A DNA stretch of 64,000 nt from Lates calcarifer (GCF_001640805.2 NC_066833.1:19492031-19556030), one strand, 5' to 3'; counted from the stretch's first letter, positions 49,360 through 62,320 are shown. Program-made: numbers and translations. Notes: generated by a model from the sequence alone, not told the origin.

Positions 49360-49989
49360 CAATACTATATATAATATGGTATAGTATATTTTCTGGAAAT
49401 TAAATCAGGAAACCAAATGTTTGTCTTTGGCTAATCTCTTCAATTAAATCCTCAACAAATGAAGGCAATTTATCACACCGATGAAAATATCCTGTAAATC
49501 CAGCATTGTCATCACGTCCTGCTCATTCATTTGCAACAATGCCCTCAATAGCCTAATGTAGCCAGAGATATTAAAGAGGCAGCTACCTCAGTGCTTTAAC
49601 ATCTCTTACCAGTTGACAAACATATCGTCCAAACCTGGCGTCCATCTATAATTTAATTTCAGTGATGAATTAGATTCTTTGGTGATCCTTTTGGTAAACT
49701 GTGGAACACCAGTTGAAAGGATTTTTCTCACAAATTGTAGGTGTTTATCAAAAATGAAATATCTCATGAATGAGCATTTATGTCTGTATTTGCATTTTAA
49801 ACTGGTATCATTTTGAACCGCAGTTGTTCACTTGGTCTGATGGCCTCGGCATTCAAAAGAACAGCATACCAGCGGATGTCACAATACATCACACGAAAGC
49901 AATGTCAACCACTGACCCACTCTGCCTCTTATATATTCATGCATAGCAAACACAAAGACTCAAACCCGTGCGGCATATGCCATCTGACC

Positions 49990-50170
49990 CTGCAGAGGGC
50001 TTTTATGGTGTGATGTCATCACGCCCCATTGTCATAAATGAACCACCTCACTCCTCCGCCTGCCTGTCAATAAATTTTCAAGGGGCCTCGGTCATATGTC
50101 CCTTCTCTACTGTGCTCTAGATGGACATGAAATAATTGCCATGCAAAGAGTTGCACGTTTCCCTTTCTAA
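49990..50170. promoter_or_regulatory. Candidate conserved non-coding element
   Basis: It contains TGTGATGTCATCACGCC (a CRE/AP-1-like near-palindrome), CCCATTGTCATAAATG, CTGTCAATAAATTTTC and ATTGCCATGCAAAG. Unique and non-coding; assignment rests on motifs. Confidence 0.25.
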
Positions 50171-51420
50171 TTTTAAGGGTCAACAGCATTTTAATACCAT
50201 TTTAAACACACACACACTGTTTTTTATGATGCATGTACAAGCGGCTTTTGATAGCTTAACCAGCCAAGCATGGTTAAAGAGAGAAACCATTGCAGCTGCT
50301 TCCAGGACCCACTTAATTTAGTCCCCTGACCCCAGTTCACCTGAGTCTGCATGGAAATCATAATGCAATTCAAGTGTGAAGAAAAATGATATACTGTGTA
50401 TTTACCCCAAATATTTATGCAGGGCCTACTAACAGTCATGCTTACTCCTAATAAAGGGAAAGTGATGCCTTGTAACACTGGCAGTGCTGGGTTGCTGCTA
50501 CATTGCCTAGGGCCATTGTTTCCTCCATTATCATTTTCATTGGATTCTATACAGGGCAGTGTTTCTAGTGTTTACAATGCCTGCCTCATATACTGTAGGC
50601 CTTAGGTGTTTTACAGAGCCGTTTTGGATATTGAGAGATTTCTTTCAGAAATTTTGACTTTATTGTCAATAAAATGTCCACAGTGTTGTATTATTTATAT
50701 TATTTAATTTGAGGGACAGCATGAGGCATAAATTCTGACCCACATTTACCGACTCCCTATCGGAAATATCCTGCTATCCACCCACAAATGACACAATAAC
50801 ACCCTGTGTGGAAACAGTCATTTGCCATGAGTGGGTATAATCTCTAGGTGGTTTGTTTTCCTTTTCTCATCATATTCTTCTGTCTGCTCAAGGTTGCAGT
50901 TCACTCAAACTGACAGCTGCTGCAGGGGTCCAGCAATGTGTCCATTGCTCAACACCCCCACCACTATCTGGTGACCTGGTGATACCATGTGCTACCTGAG
51001 GGATAAAGAGCCAAGATGGAAAACACAGTAGGATAAAATAAGAAATCCTCTATACAGTTAACATCCCTGAATTGGATTGTTATTTTTCTGTTCACTTCCC
51101 TAAGAAGTGTGTCAATAGCTATTAGCTCCCTAACAAGGGGATCAGGTAAGCCCTATAACAGTGAAGCGAGGCTCCCTGAGGCACAATCATGTCCTATATT
51201 TCCAGAGGGGAGGTCTGCACTGTACTCTGGGTAGCAATCTTCCAGAGGCCTATTAGACTACTGTAGCTGTATAAAGAGTCAAGCAGAGAGGGTGTCTCAT
51301 CAGTGCTGATAACAGGGTATCTGGTCAAGTCATTAGCTCTCCTCTTATTGAATTCCTCCAACCAAATAGACCAAATGAAGCTAAATAAAGCTATAGATGG
51401 TGAGGAGCCTACAGCCCATT
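50171..51420. other. Unique non-coding sequence
   Basis: No gene, repeat family or long low-complexity run recognised. Confidence 0.4.
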
Positions 51421-51430
51421 AATATGCTGC

Positions 51431-51690
51431 CACCTCTCTCCTCCTCCTCCTCCTCCTCTTCTTCTTCCCCCTTGAGCCACTGACACACACGGGCTCTCTC
51501 CCCTTTTCCCTCTCTCGCATTCTCACATGCTCTCCCTCACATTCCCTCTTTCTCTCCCTTTTCTCTTCCTCTCCACTCTTTCATGCTGTCTTTTCTCTTC
51601 TGTCATTCTCAACCTGTCTCTGTTCTCTCCCTCCTTCCTTCCCTCCCTCCTTCCTTCCCTCCTCTCTCCTCCCTCACTTTCTCCTTGTCT
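51431..51690 (+). repeat. Polypyrimidine tract, about 260 bp
   Basis: A (CTC)n run at about 51436-51458 leads into a region that is overwhelmingly C and T, ending in CCCTCCTTCC-type tetranucleotide repeats at about 51627-51672. It produces opposed long open frames on both strands (51523-51841) that are low-complexity artefacts. Confidence 0.92.
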
Positions 51691-51839
51691 GGGGGCCCTA
51701 ATGGTGAGCATGTACAGCAGCTCTGACACCGTCACATCTGCTGGCAGAGAGGGTCTCTCCCTCACCACACAGCCTGCTAATGAGATCTTCCCCCATTTAA
51801 TTAATACCATAAGAATTTTAATTCTGACTGAATCAATTT

Positions 51840-52090
51840 AATGTGATGTGATTTTGTCAGCTCTATTCCCCAAGTAAGGAAAAAAACAGAGCGGGCCCTG
51901 ATGCTTATTACATACATCATTTCACGGGCCCTGCATTCCCTGCTGACTTAAACAAATTCTAATTAAGACTAATTAAAGCATCATTTATGAAAACGCTTGT
52001 GATAGTTATGCAAACATTCTGGGTGGGTATGCTCTGCATGATAATTACCCCCCGGTTTAAATTAAGACCTGTTCCCTGGCAATTATGTTA
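51840..52090. promoter_or_regulatory. Candidate conserved non-coding element
   Basis: Two GGGCCCTG-type motifs flank GCTTATTACATACATCATTT. They are followed by CTAATTAAGACTAATTAAAG, GTTATGCAAACATTC, GATAATTACCCC and TTAAATTAAGACC. The TAATTA density is high and there is no coding potential. Confidence 0.3.
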
Positions 52091-52647
52091 GCCACACACC
52101 AGCACCTCGTGGAAAACGTTCTTTATTCAGTTCCTACAATTAAATATGAGACCTGGCTCCTGAACTATCTGCTCAGAATGCATTTTAGGAGAAGAAAGGG
52201 TGATTATGCACTGTTGTTCCCCCCCTCCTCTGTCAGGTGGAGTAAATGGAGCCAATCCAGAGTTCTGTATCAGAGTTACATCGGGGTTAAAGTGATGATC
52301 ATAAAGCAGCCAGTGGTGACTGATATGCGAGCTGACACTCGCTGCCTTTGGATGAGGTGATTAGTCTGTGTTTTCTAGGTGAGTTTTTGTCACATTAATG
52401 CTGGTTAGGCAGCTGTTAGGCAGATGCACTGTCTTAGATCTCCACCTCCGCACAGCATGCCTACAACTGTACAGTATCTTTTCTTTTTGTGATGTGCCTT
52501 AATTTGGCTCTTCTCAGGCCAGAGTTACCACCTTTAAAAAAATTATATGTGTTCTTAAAAGGTATTTAAAGTTGGTCTGTGGTTGTGCTAGCTCTGTGGG
52601 CAGCACATGACACCACCAAGCTTAAGTCTCCTCACTATCTAACATTC

Positions 52648-53215
52648 CTCAAAGGAATACTTTGGGAAATATGCTCATTTTCCATGTTGAGAAGAAGACT
52701 GCAAGATACCACATTCATGCCTGTACTCTAATTTAGTTTAGCACAAAGACTAGAGACGGGGAAACAGCTAGCCTGGCTCTGTCCAAAGGTAACAAAATCT
52801 ACCCGCTAACAACTCTAAAGCTCACTAATTAATACACCGTATCTTGTTTGTTTGTGTACAAAAGCTTAAGTCATGACAGGCAATTTGTCATTTTATGGAG
52901 AGTTATGTGACAAACTATTTCTTGAGCAGAACCAGTTGCCAGGTAACCAGCAGACACTCCAGGAAGTAACTGGTCCCAGCCAAGAAATAGTGGAGTACCT
53001 GTAAAATTTCAAATTATTGTTTTTATACTGTGAGCTTTTGATGTGCTGGTAGGTAAATTTTTCTTAGTGTTGGATAGAGTTATGCTAAGCTAAGTTGGTC
53101 AGATGGTTGGTCAGCTGCTGGCAGTAGCTGCATATTTAGTGAAAGATGAGAGATCCAACTCTCTTCAAGAAAGTGAATAAGTGTATTTACCCAAGTTCCA
53201 AACTATTCCTTTAAG
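52648..53215 (+). mobile_element. Fold-back/TIR element, copy B (complete)
   Basis: It begins CTCAAAGGAATACTTTGGGA and ends with the inverse of CTTAAAGGAATAGTTTGG, so the termini form matching inverted repeats. Internal phrases (AACAGCTAGCCTGGCTCTG, TCCAAAGGTAACAAAATCTA, AAGCTCACTAATTAATACAC) belong to the same fish family as copy A. It has no coding capacity, so it is non-autonomous. An X-box-like GTTGCCAGGTAACC lies at 52935-52948. Total length is about 568 bp. Confidence 0.85.
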
Positions 53216-53683
53216 CTCTTCAGTGGAGTTGTACAAAAGCATTTGACAAATATTGTTGTGAACTATATAGTCAATTTTTGGCCACCACTGTTATACAAGG
53301 TTGAGAAATGGTGAAAGCATTTTATGAGAGCAGGATTTCCCTCTTTGAATAAATGTGCTGATCCAGTTGCTTATGTCAGCTGGCCGTTAATAGACATCCT
53401 GCAGAATGCTGCCTCTTTATCAGGCTTTTAGCAGGAGTTTACAGTATGACGCCATTACACCTATCAGCTCTTTTGATTCGGCTGCACACTCCCAGCAATG
53501 CATTGTTTCACAGTGCTGAGGACCAGGCTATTTTTACTCTCTTGGCACTATTTAAGGCACTTCAGACATATTAATGGCCCTGAAACTGTAAGAGTGCTCT
53601 ATCAATAGTTAAAGCAAAAATATTTCTCTGAGTGATTGACCTGTCTCTTTTGCAGGTGTTTCTGATTTTATTTAAGTAGCTTG

Positions 53684-54190
53684 GCCAAGTACATTTACTT
53701 AAGTAATGAATTTAAGTGTAATTTGGAGGTACTCGTGCTTGAGTGTTTCTCCTCTCTGATTGTACCTCAACTCCACTACATTTCATAGGGAAATATTGTA
53801 CTTTTTACGGCACAACATTATTTTAAGAACTATAAGTTACATTTCAGGATAAGATTTTACTTAACCAGATGGTCTATTTATAAAATATATATATTAAAAA
53901 AACATTGATTCAAAAAAAATATAGAATGTATTGTTATGTATTAAACTACCCAACTATAAATGATGATGTTAAAATCAGCTTCACCTCAGCCAGCTGCAAC
54001 ATTTTACATAAACTTACATGTTAATGTATCAGTGATGATAATAAAATAGTCATTTAAAAATACAATAAACACTGACAGCAGCCATTCTGCAAAAAGTACA
54101 ATTTTTCATGCAGGACTTTTACAAGAGTATGTTTATACTGCGCAGTATTGCTACTTTTACTTCAGTCACTTAATGATCTTCCACCACTGC
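53684..54190 (+). mobile_element. Non-autonomous TIR element (AAGTACATTTACTTAAGTA-type)
   Basis: The left end CCAAGTACATTTACTTAAGT and the right end ACTTTTACTTCAGTCACTTA...CCACCACTGCC are diverged inverted repeats. The interior phrases CTCAACTCCACTACATTTCA, GGGAAATATTGTACTTTTTA, AAACTACCCAACTATAAATG and GCAGGACTTTTAC are typical of a very common fish element. About 507 bp, no open frame. Confidence 0.85.
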
Positions 54191-55579
54191 CTGTGTATTA
54201 GGCTTTTCATTGCTTACTATCATTGATAAAACTGGCCATTCATTATATATATATCTTTCATGCCCTAAAGCCACAGGATACTTTGTGTAGATTTACATGT
54301 ATAACGATGAACGGATGTGAAGCTCTATGTGGCGTGGTGATTCATCATACTTTTAAATGCTTTTAATAAAGTTATGGCTTCCCTGTGCTCAGATGGCTCG
54401 ACATGGTGGTGTTGTTTATATGTTTGCACAACACTTATCACTTCTGTCATGTTTGTTTACTTTTCTCAGTGTGTTCGATTTTGGCAATGCCGCGGCATTA
54501 TTGCGTTTTACTTCACGAGAGGCAGCTGGTTCAATAAGATGAGAAAAAAAAAACAGGCTCTATTCCCAAATCATTCGCTGGTGAGGTTGAGGGAACTGGA
54601 GCGGCAGGGAGCAGACCCTGGTTCCACCCACGTCCTGTTTTACGTGCACTGCCTTTCCCTGTACATGCAGATGGCACAACGCTCCCAGATTTCATTTGAG
54701 GTAATCTAATCCCTCCACTGCTCCCTCTAGAAAGGAGGAGTATTAGTGGCCATATGTCAACCAGATTTGTCAGATTATTCATTACAATTAATTGCTGTTC
54801 CACTTAAGGCCTTTAAGGCTGTGAATTGCTCTGAAATCTATTGCAAACACAAAAATTATGAGTAAAAGACTTTGGCCCTGTCATTCAAATTTCAAGCTGA
54901 CCTTTAGCGGAGCCTGGCTTCTCTGAGGGAGAGCAGGAGAAAGAGCCTTTCTAATTGGTGTTTCTTCAGCCTTTTTTTATTTTTTTATTTTTTATTTTTT
55001 ATATTTTCCATCTACAGGTAGAGCGTCTGTCTCTATTGACATGGAATACAGGAAAGACTGTTGTGCCAGTCCGGAGTGATTACACCTACTGCCCACTGAA
55101 GTCTACTGTTCACATAATGTTGCAGCACCCACTCTAATAAATATACTTACATACTAGTTATATTCATATCTGCAATTTGTTTTGCTTATATTTGGGATGC
55201 AGTAACACCATGGTTAGCTTTCTGCACACTGTACACTGTCAACTGAATTTCAATGTGGACCTTTTTCGAAGGTTGGCTGCAAGGCAGCCTAATAGCCACC
55301 TGAATTAATGTGCTGTCCAAGGATATGAGCCATAATACTTTGGTGATTAATGTTTCACTGGTGCTCTGCTTCCATAGTTAGGGCTCAGACCCCAGAGATA
55401 AACTATTCACTACATACTCAAATCACATTCAACCACAGATTCACATTCAACTCTAAATCAGATCTGTTATTTGTGTTTTTTTTTTTTTTAAAGAAAAACC
55501 AAACCTGACTAAAAAATATTGATTTTTAAATCCTATTAGTCCAAATCACACCAAGTACTCCTTGAAGAAAAAGTCACAG
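54191..55579. other. Unique non-coding sequence with a T-rich tract
   Basis: A T-rich low-complexity stretch (about 54971-55005, TTTTTTATTTT type) is the only landmark. A frame of 111 codons at 54374-54709 overlaps other frames and has no support. Confidence 0.4.
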
Positions 55580-55760
55580 CAAATTACAGCATTATGATTG
55601 ACTGTGATTATGAGTGAAATCCACGGGGCTGATTCATTGCTGATGATGTATTTTGGTTAATTATGGAATTAAGGCACAAGAGGAGTGACTTTAAGCCTGT
55701 GTGATTGGCCCACTTAATTGTACTTTATGAGGTAGGGCTTACCAAGCAGGGCTTAGAGAC
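55580..55760. promoter_or_regulatory. Candidate conserved non-coding element
   Basis: ATTGACTGTGATTATGAG, GATTCATTGCTGATGATG, GGTTAATTATGGAATTAAGG and CACTTAATTGTACTTTATG cluster in unique sequence without coding potential. Confidence 0.25.
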
Positions 55761-58700
55761 TCAGTGTTAGGGGCTGAAGTAGGAGGAGAAAATCTCTCCC
55801 AGGTCATATTACCCAGGCCAGAGTTAATGAGAAGGCAGAGGTAAGAGGATCTATCACCATATCAATCTGCACCACCTCTCCTTTCTAGGAGTTAGCTAGC
55901 TGTTTCTGTATTAATCATCATTAGTACGATATAACCTTGTCATATTCTAAGTTACACTTAATAATAAAACCTACAATACAGATCTTATGTGTTTTACGAA
56001 GTAAACTGATAAATAAAGAAGAAATGGTAAGATTTAGAATTGTGTGTGTAATTACAGTACACAGTTTATCTTAATGGAATTGCTATTATTGGGCATGATT
56101 CAGGAAAAACAGGCAGATATATTGCTCATCATTAATCACAGACAGGAGGGTCCATATACCTCTGTCTTGTTTCTCATTGTACTTGAATGCTCAGGCTGCC
56201 TCTAGAGCCTCCAAGCAGCTCGATCAGATCTCGTATCCACCTGTATATAGAGAGAAGGCGGCGTTGAAATATTTCAGATTCTCCTCTATGCTCATGGTGC
56301 CAGTGGATCGATGCTCTAAACGCCGCTTGCCTGGCCTCGTCTCATCACTGTACTCCTACCGACTGACACATCCTCATTATATTACAATACGGTTGCCACT
56401 AAAGGTCATTCTCCCAGAACATAATCACACACAATCAAAACCACAAACTTCATATATCAAGGAGACAGTAAATAGCCTCAGGGTTTATTTTCTACTGCCA
56501 CAGAAATGCATTCAGTCTGTTCATAAGCTGAAGTTGTGGTGACTTGAATTAAGATCTGATGCCATGTAAACGTGACACAGAAAAAAATCATTTTAGAGAT
56601 GAGAAAACTCACTTTTTTAACTGACTTATTCAGAGGTCATAAATAATTCTAGGTGCTCTTAATACTGCATGCCTGTACATTTGTGACAGCTAAAATATGG
56701 TATTAAATCTGATATTTTAAAATCGCAGATTTTAGCTGCCATTCATCAGATTATAGTTATAGAGAGAAAGGGGCATTGTGTTCAAGCTCCTAATCTTTTA
56801 CCTTCTCCTCCATCAGGAGTAGGCTGTCATGAAAAGAAGTGTCAAAGTAAAAAAAAAAAGAAAAAAAAAAAAGAACAGAAACACACCCCTCTCCTCCATA
56901 TTACCATAATGAGGAAAACACACTTAGTGGGCCATGACCTGATGTCATCTGATTATACCCATGATTAATGATATCCTTTTACCAAAACATGCCACTACTG
57001 TAACTATCTGGGATTAAAAGCAGCAGATGGTAATGTATTCAGCTTTCAGTAATGTGTTCTTATATCCAGTGTTAACCAGTGTGTGTTTTTAATACTTGTT
57101 AAGATGCATTGTTTTAATAGTTTTTTTAGAAGGCATTTTACTTTTTTGTCTTTGGTCCATATAGTTTTTTTTTTTTATCACCTTGATGCGAAGATGTTGT
57201 GTCTCAGTGCTTGTTATGGACCCGTTTTGTGAGCTATAAATGGTGTGAACAGCCAGCACCATCTGTTGTAGAATTAGACCAATTTAGTTTTCCTGTTAGG
57301 CGCAACTGTGGATACACGTGCACATCGATATAAATCTGTTTTTTTTTTTCCTGCCCATATAGAAAAACTGTTCGCTCTACAGTCCATAATTGGTCAACAG
57401 AGTGAGTACAGTAAAATAACAAACTGGAGCTGACACTTTCTGCTCCTTTTGGTGTGAGGATGATCTTAATAATGGTCAATAGTATCTCATGAGAGAGCGA
57501 AAAGCTGAAATGCTTGTGCAGCTTTAAAGCGTCTTGTTTTGTACTCAGACTCCAGTCTCCAGATACCAATGTCCAGTCGATGACTCAGTTGAAAATATTT
57601 TCCTCTGGTTTTTCCTCTGTCCAGACGCCATGTCAACAAAGCCCCCAGTGTTGCCGCGATGTAGGAGCTACAATGTCAGTCTGTCTGCTTAATTGCGAGT
57701 GGGATGAATGTTAATTTACTCAGTCAAGAACCCTCTTTGTAGCACTTTTATAGCCCAGAGGTGTAGATTTACATCTTAGGAATACAATGAGTTTTAGCTT
57801 GTGCTAAAAGGGGGGTGATAGGGCCCACATTCCTCTACCTCCCACTGCATATTGTTCTATTGTATATGAACACCTCTCTGCCACAGAGCAGCCCTGGTCA
57901 GGGTAGGTGTTGAAGATGGAGGGGGGGGGGGTTGTCCTGTCATCCTGACCTACAGCTGAACTTGGGCAAAAGGCAACACTCTATATGTACTCAGTCTGTA
58001 TGGTTGACGTGACTGAGTAGAAGTAATGTAACTGTGCACAACGTACCTGTCAACACAATGCTGTTTTGTCTGTATTGCACTTGCTGCCATCTGAATGCAG
58101 TGTGTGCAAATTTTGTTTCTAATCACTGAAATGTATCTGCAGTGTTGAACTGTAATGGACAAATTGAATTCCCATTTGTTCATACGTTGTGTGACTCTCA
58201 GGGAGATCTACTTCGCTGGTACAAAGTATAGTACTGTGTAATTATAAGAGAGGTGGTCCTGGCCTCGGGGGATTGCTGCTAGATTTCACCAGAAAGGTTC
58301 CTGTGCACTACATGAATATGCTCAAAAAATCCACCCTGCATTTGTGTATTGGGCTGTCAAAAAATTTAATGAAAAGTCATTCTAATAGGCGACCCTTGGC
58401 CTGGTTCATATTTCCTGTCAATTATGAAAGTATGAAGTCATGCATAGTTATGAGGCATGGGCGGGCCTATTAAAATTCATAAATGATTTGTGTTTATACC
58501 AGGTTACTCTAAACCACTTAATTCCATGTGGTCATGTAGAACTAATGCTACTCCCCACTGTATACCTTTAAAAAGGGGCAGTGGCACTGTGTTTCTCACA
58601 AATTGTAATAACTTGATTTATAATGTTACATTAAAAAACAACTTAACAAATCAGATTAGGCTTATTCTTGCGTCAGTATAGACAGCATGTGATTTAGCGA

Positions 58701-61419
58701 CAGCATTTTCATAATCATCTGTTTGTGTAAGGCCAGAGGATGCATTGGGAGAACTCTCTTGCCAACTGCCATGACAATGGGCTAATTGTTTTCTGGTAAT
58801 TATACCTTCTTCACCAGTAAACGTTTTGCGGACCTCTTGGGCTCTTGTGTAACTCAGGTGTGTGTGTAATTACATTTCTTAAGGTCAACCTTTCACTAGG
58901 ATGAATTAGTGAAATTGCATAGTTGACCACTTCAGGGCATGGATCCAAATGCAATTATCTTTGTTAATAGATCTGCTCTTCAGTGGTAGAGGATGATTCA
59001 GAAAGCAACTGATTGGCACAAAACATGTGACACATTTAAAAGTTTTCTCCTGATATCTTTTCATGCGCAAAACATGGCACATATTCAAATTAACTGTCCT
59101 CTCATTACTCCAAATTAAGGACAAGTGTTTTGGTATTTAATCCTGAATGCCAGTGTAAATAGTGGCTCCACATACACAAACACTTGATTTGTTTTCTCTC
59201 ACCATGTGGGGCCTGGTGTGAGATATTGATCAGAGCCATATCCTGGTCAATCAGACTAAATGATTGCCTATATACTCCCAGCCTCTCCCGCTGGCTGGAA
59301 GGCATGAGGGGGATCCGGCGGAAACCAAATTATAGCAGCCCTGATATGAGCTGCCTGGCCACTGATAGTTCCCAGCAGCCTTGTGGAACTGAGCAATGCA
59401 AATGTACAATAAACAGGGTCTAAGCTGGTGGAGGTCTTTCAATCACACAGGGGCAATAGTTCAACCCCCGCCATGCATAATCCCAGCCTTGAAACCCCTG
59501 GGACTCCAGCCTCCAACCTGCTCAATGGCACAAAGATATTAGATAGCCATATGTAGATTCACTAGGTAAACAGACTCTCATGATAACACAATACGCTCTC
59601 TTTTCTACCAGGAATATATTTGAAGCTAAGTTCTGCTTTCTTCTGAGAGATGGCTCAAATTGAAGGCTTAGCTTTGCGCCATCAGAATTCGATGCAGCTG
59701 TTTGCTTTGTTTAACGTCCTTGATATATCTCTTGCTGAGAAGAAATTGGTATCTCTTCTTTGTGAATTAAGTTGCCTGGGTGTTTGCATTATGGACCGGG
59801 CTAGACTGAAAAGTGGCTGATAGAGGGCCTGCTGAGGGCGGCTGAAGTGTGTTTAGATGAATGGTAAAAAAGATGAAAAATGCACGGAAACTGAGAAAAT
59901 AAATTGATACTGGTTGGAGAGTTGGAAACAGGAGAGAGGCAGAAGCCATTTTTGATGCTGATTTTTTAACCAGAAATTGCGTCATTACAACTGAAGTGGT
60001 TTTATTCTAACGAGCTGATGATTAAATTGACATCTGGTTGAAATTTCTCCCGAAGTTTCTCTTCTATGATTATCTTTGTGCAGTATTTGACATTTATTGT
60101 TGATGTCTTCCCCTGATGTTTCAGCTCATGAGGTAAAACCTTGCCTGGGACATGTTTACTCACTGTCACTCACTCACACAACCAAACACACATACAGCGC
60201 ACACAAAAAACATTCATACACAACCACATGAGCAGGCTTGTATGAAAACACACATGCTGTCTTTCTTTCTCCGTTACACAGCCATCCACCAAAGAAGCCC
60301 ATATGGAGACAAATGACAAGTAGACACACATATATATACACACACATACAGCCGGATGAGAGTCTGTCTATACGTGGGGGAGGGTAAGTAGGGATAGAGG
60401 ATAGGAGAGTGGGGTGAAGGGTGGAGGGTGAAGGGGGGGAGGTTGGGGACTGTTGACAATGTTCTCCAGGTCTGCCTAACCCCCCCCCCCTCCCTCGCCA
60501 GCGGCTCAGCAGTCCCAGCAGGAGCCACTCCAGCCTGGGGAGAGGGTCCTTCTGGGCAGCGGGGGCTCCGGAATGGGAGAGGGACAGATGGGGGTGGTGG
60601 GGTGGGCGGTGGGGTGTTCATGAGAGACATGACACAGGCCACTTTAGACTTGCATCACATGATCCAAGTGAAAGGAGGTGGATGATGAGGAGCTGACACT
60701 GATCATCTGTTCCGCCCGTCCATTATGTCAGATAGTGTGAAGTGACACGAGGACGACGTCTTCAAAATCCAGTAGATCAACCTCTTTTTGTTTGCAACAA
60801 ATGTAGCAGAAATAGCCACAGGAGTCCCAGACAGGACATGGCTAAGTTGTTCTGAAATAGCTCTCCTCTAATGTGACTGCCAGTTTTCTCACTTCTAATT
60901 ACTGTTAGAGTTGATTCTTTGAATTTCAAACCTATGCCTTTGATTTGTCCAAAGCAGTATATCTGCGTATTTTCTGTTAATGATGCCTCTGAGGTGCATT
61001 TTATTTTGTCACAGATACAGTGTTGTAATTAAGTGGCTCTCAGTCCTGCTCCTTAGTACCCAGAGTGCTGCTTGTTTTCAGTTCTACTTGATATCTAATT
61101 TCATTCAGCTGGTGTTCTAGGTCTAAATCAGCCCCTGATTACATGACAAAAATGAAAACCAGCAGGGCTCTGCATCCTAAAGGACTAGGAATGAGAACAA
61201 CTGAAGCTCACAGCACAGTAGAAAGCAAAATGCAAATTAGATCATTTAAAAAGTAACTAAGTTTGTCAATTTTAAGAAGTTGTCCGTAGGTAAGCTGAAG
61301 GCATAAGAGGGAGGCTGGAGGCTGTTCCGTTTGGCGCTAAGCACATGTGAGCCTGTTCAGAAATGTAAGCACTTGTGAGTAAGAGATGATAATGATGGGA
61401 TAATAGGAATCTATTAGTC
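55761..61419. other. Gene desert, right part
   Basis: No supported gene. Landmarks are an A-rich tract (about 56849-56873), a run of 11 G (57921-57931), a run of 11 C (60480-60490) next to a G-rich purine tract (60375-60450), and CA-rich DNA at 60180-60350. Confidence 0.5.
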
Positions 61420-61980
61420 CTTCAGTTTTTGCATGCCTAATAATTAGATTAATTGAATGACACTCATTTAGAGAAAATGAGGGACCCAGTGGTGTTAATT
61501 CAACCTGTGTTTCCAGATGCTCATTTCTAAACAGCTAAGTGAACTACCTAATCATAGCCTACCATCTGGGAATTCCCCTCCAAGGCAGTAATAGGAGATG
61601 GCGCCATAATATGTTTTAAAGATGTCGACTTATGGTTGCCTGCAACTAAACATATTGAAGCTGCCGTTTAGCCTCTCCAGCTAACAAATAGGAGGTAAAA
61701 GTGAGTGCCTTGATTATTAACTCCCCGTTCATTTAGGGCACCTAATGCTAATTTCTGCCTTTTATATGAAGGTAAATAAGGTCATTATGGCTGTGTTAAT
61801 GATTAGCATATCTCACAGGTGTAATTCTCTGGGAGTATTGCTCTGAGACTCCTTTCCTTCAGTCAAAATCACTCAGTGCCATGCCAACAAAGATGGTAGA
61901 CTGACTAATTTATCCCCAAATTTGCACCATGTACAAAAAATCATGCAAATGAACTGGGTTCTCAATTGGAAGACACAGCA
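61420..61980. promoter_or_regulatory. Candidate conserved non-coding element with NF-kappaB-like and octamer sites
   Basis: It contains CTAATAATTAGATTAATTG, GGGAATTCCCC (61568-61578, a symmetric NF-kappaB consensus), ACCTAATGCTAATTTC, GTTAATGATTAGCATATC and the octamer ATGCAAAT at 61943-61950. Unique and non-coding. Confidence 0.3.
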
Positions 61981-62193
61981 TTTGGGTGACATTAATCAAA
62001 GAAAAATATGCAGACAAAGGTGACAGTAATCCCAATACTCATGCATAAGTGGCACAGCTGTGATTTGGCTCACTGTATAGTTGTACAGTAGCTGCGTGGA
62101 CTGGAGCAAAAATGGAAACTCTATACATTATAAAATCACCTCCTCTCATTATTTTTATTTTAGCTCACAGTCATCACGTGGCTATGGGTTTCA

Positions 62194-62320
62194 AAAAAAA
62201 AAAAAAAATCACACTAAGGTGCTCATGTCTTCCAATTACAATAATGCAATTATACGTATCTGTTAGTTTTTCCATTATCACTTAAAGTTGGCAAGAAGAA
62301 AAAAAAAGAAAAAAAATCTG
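62194..62320. repeat. A-rich low-complexity tracts
   Basis: A run of about 15 A near 62194-62208 and mixed A/G runs at 62295-62320. These are simple repeats without further structure. Confidence 0.85.

Noticed and set aside
51523..51841. Opposed 95- and 104-codon frames
   Set aside because: Both are products of the polypyrimidine tract (Ser/Leu/Pro on one strand, Arg/Glu/Gly on the other).
59416..59475. tRNA-like A box (TAAGCTGGTGGAGG) and B box (AGTTCAACCCC) at about the right spacing
   Set aside because: No acceptor stem pairs, the anticodon arm is missing, and both boxes depart from consensus. At most it is a decayed tRNA-derived SINE.
60274..60685. Overlapping 122- and 85-codon frames
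   Set aside because: They are caused by G-rich and C-rich low-complexity DNA (poly-Pro, poly-Gly) with no family match.
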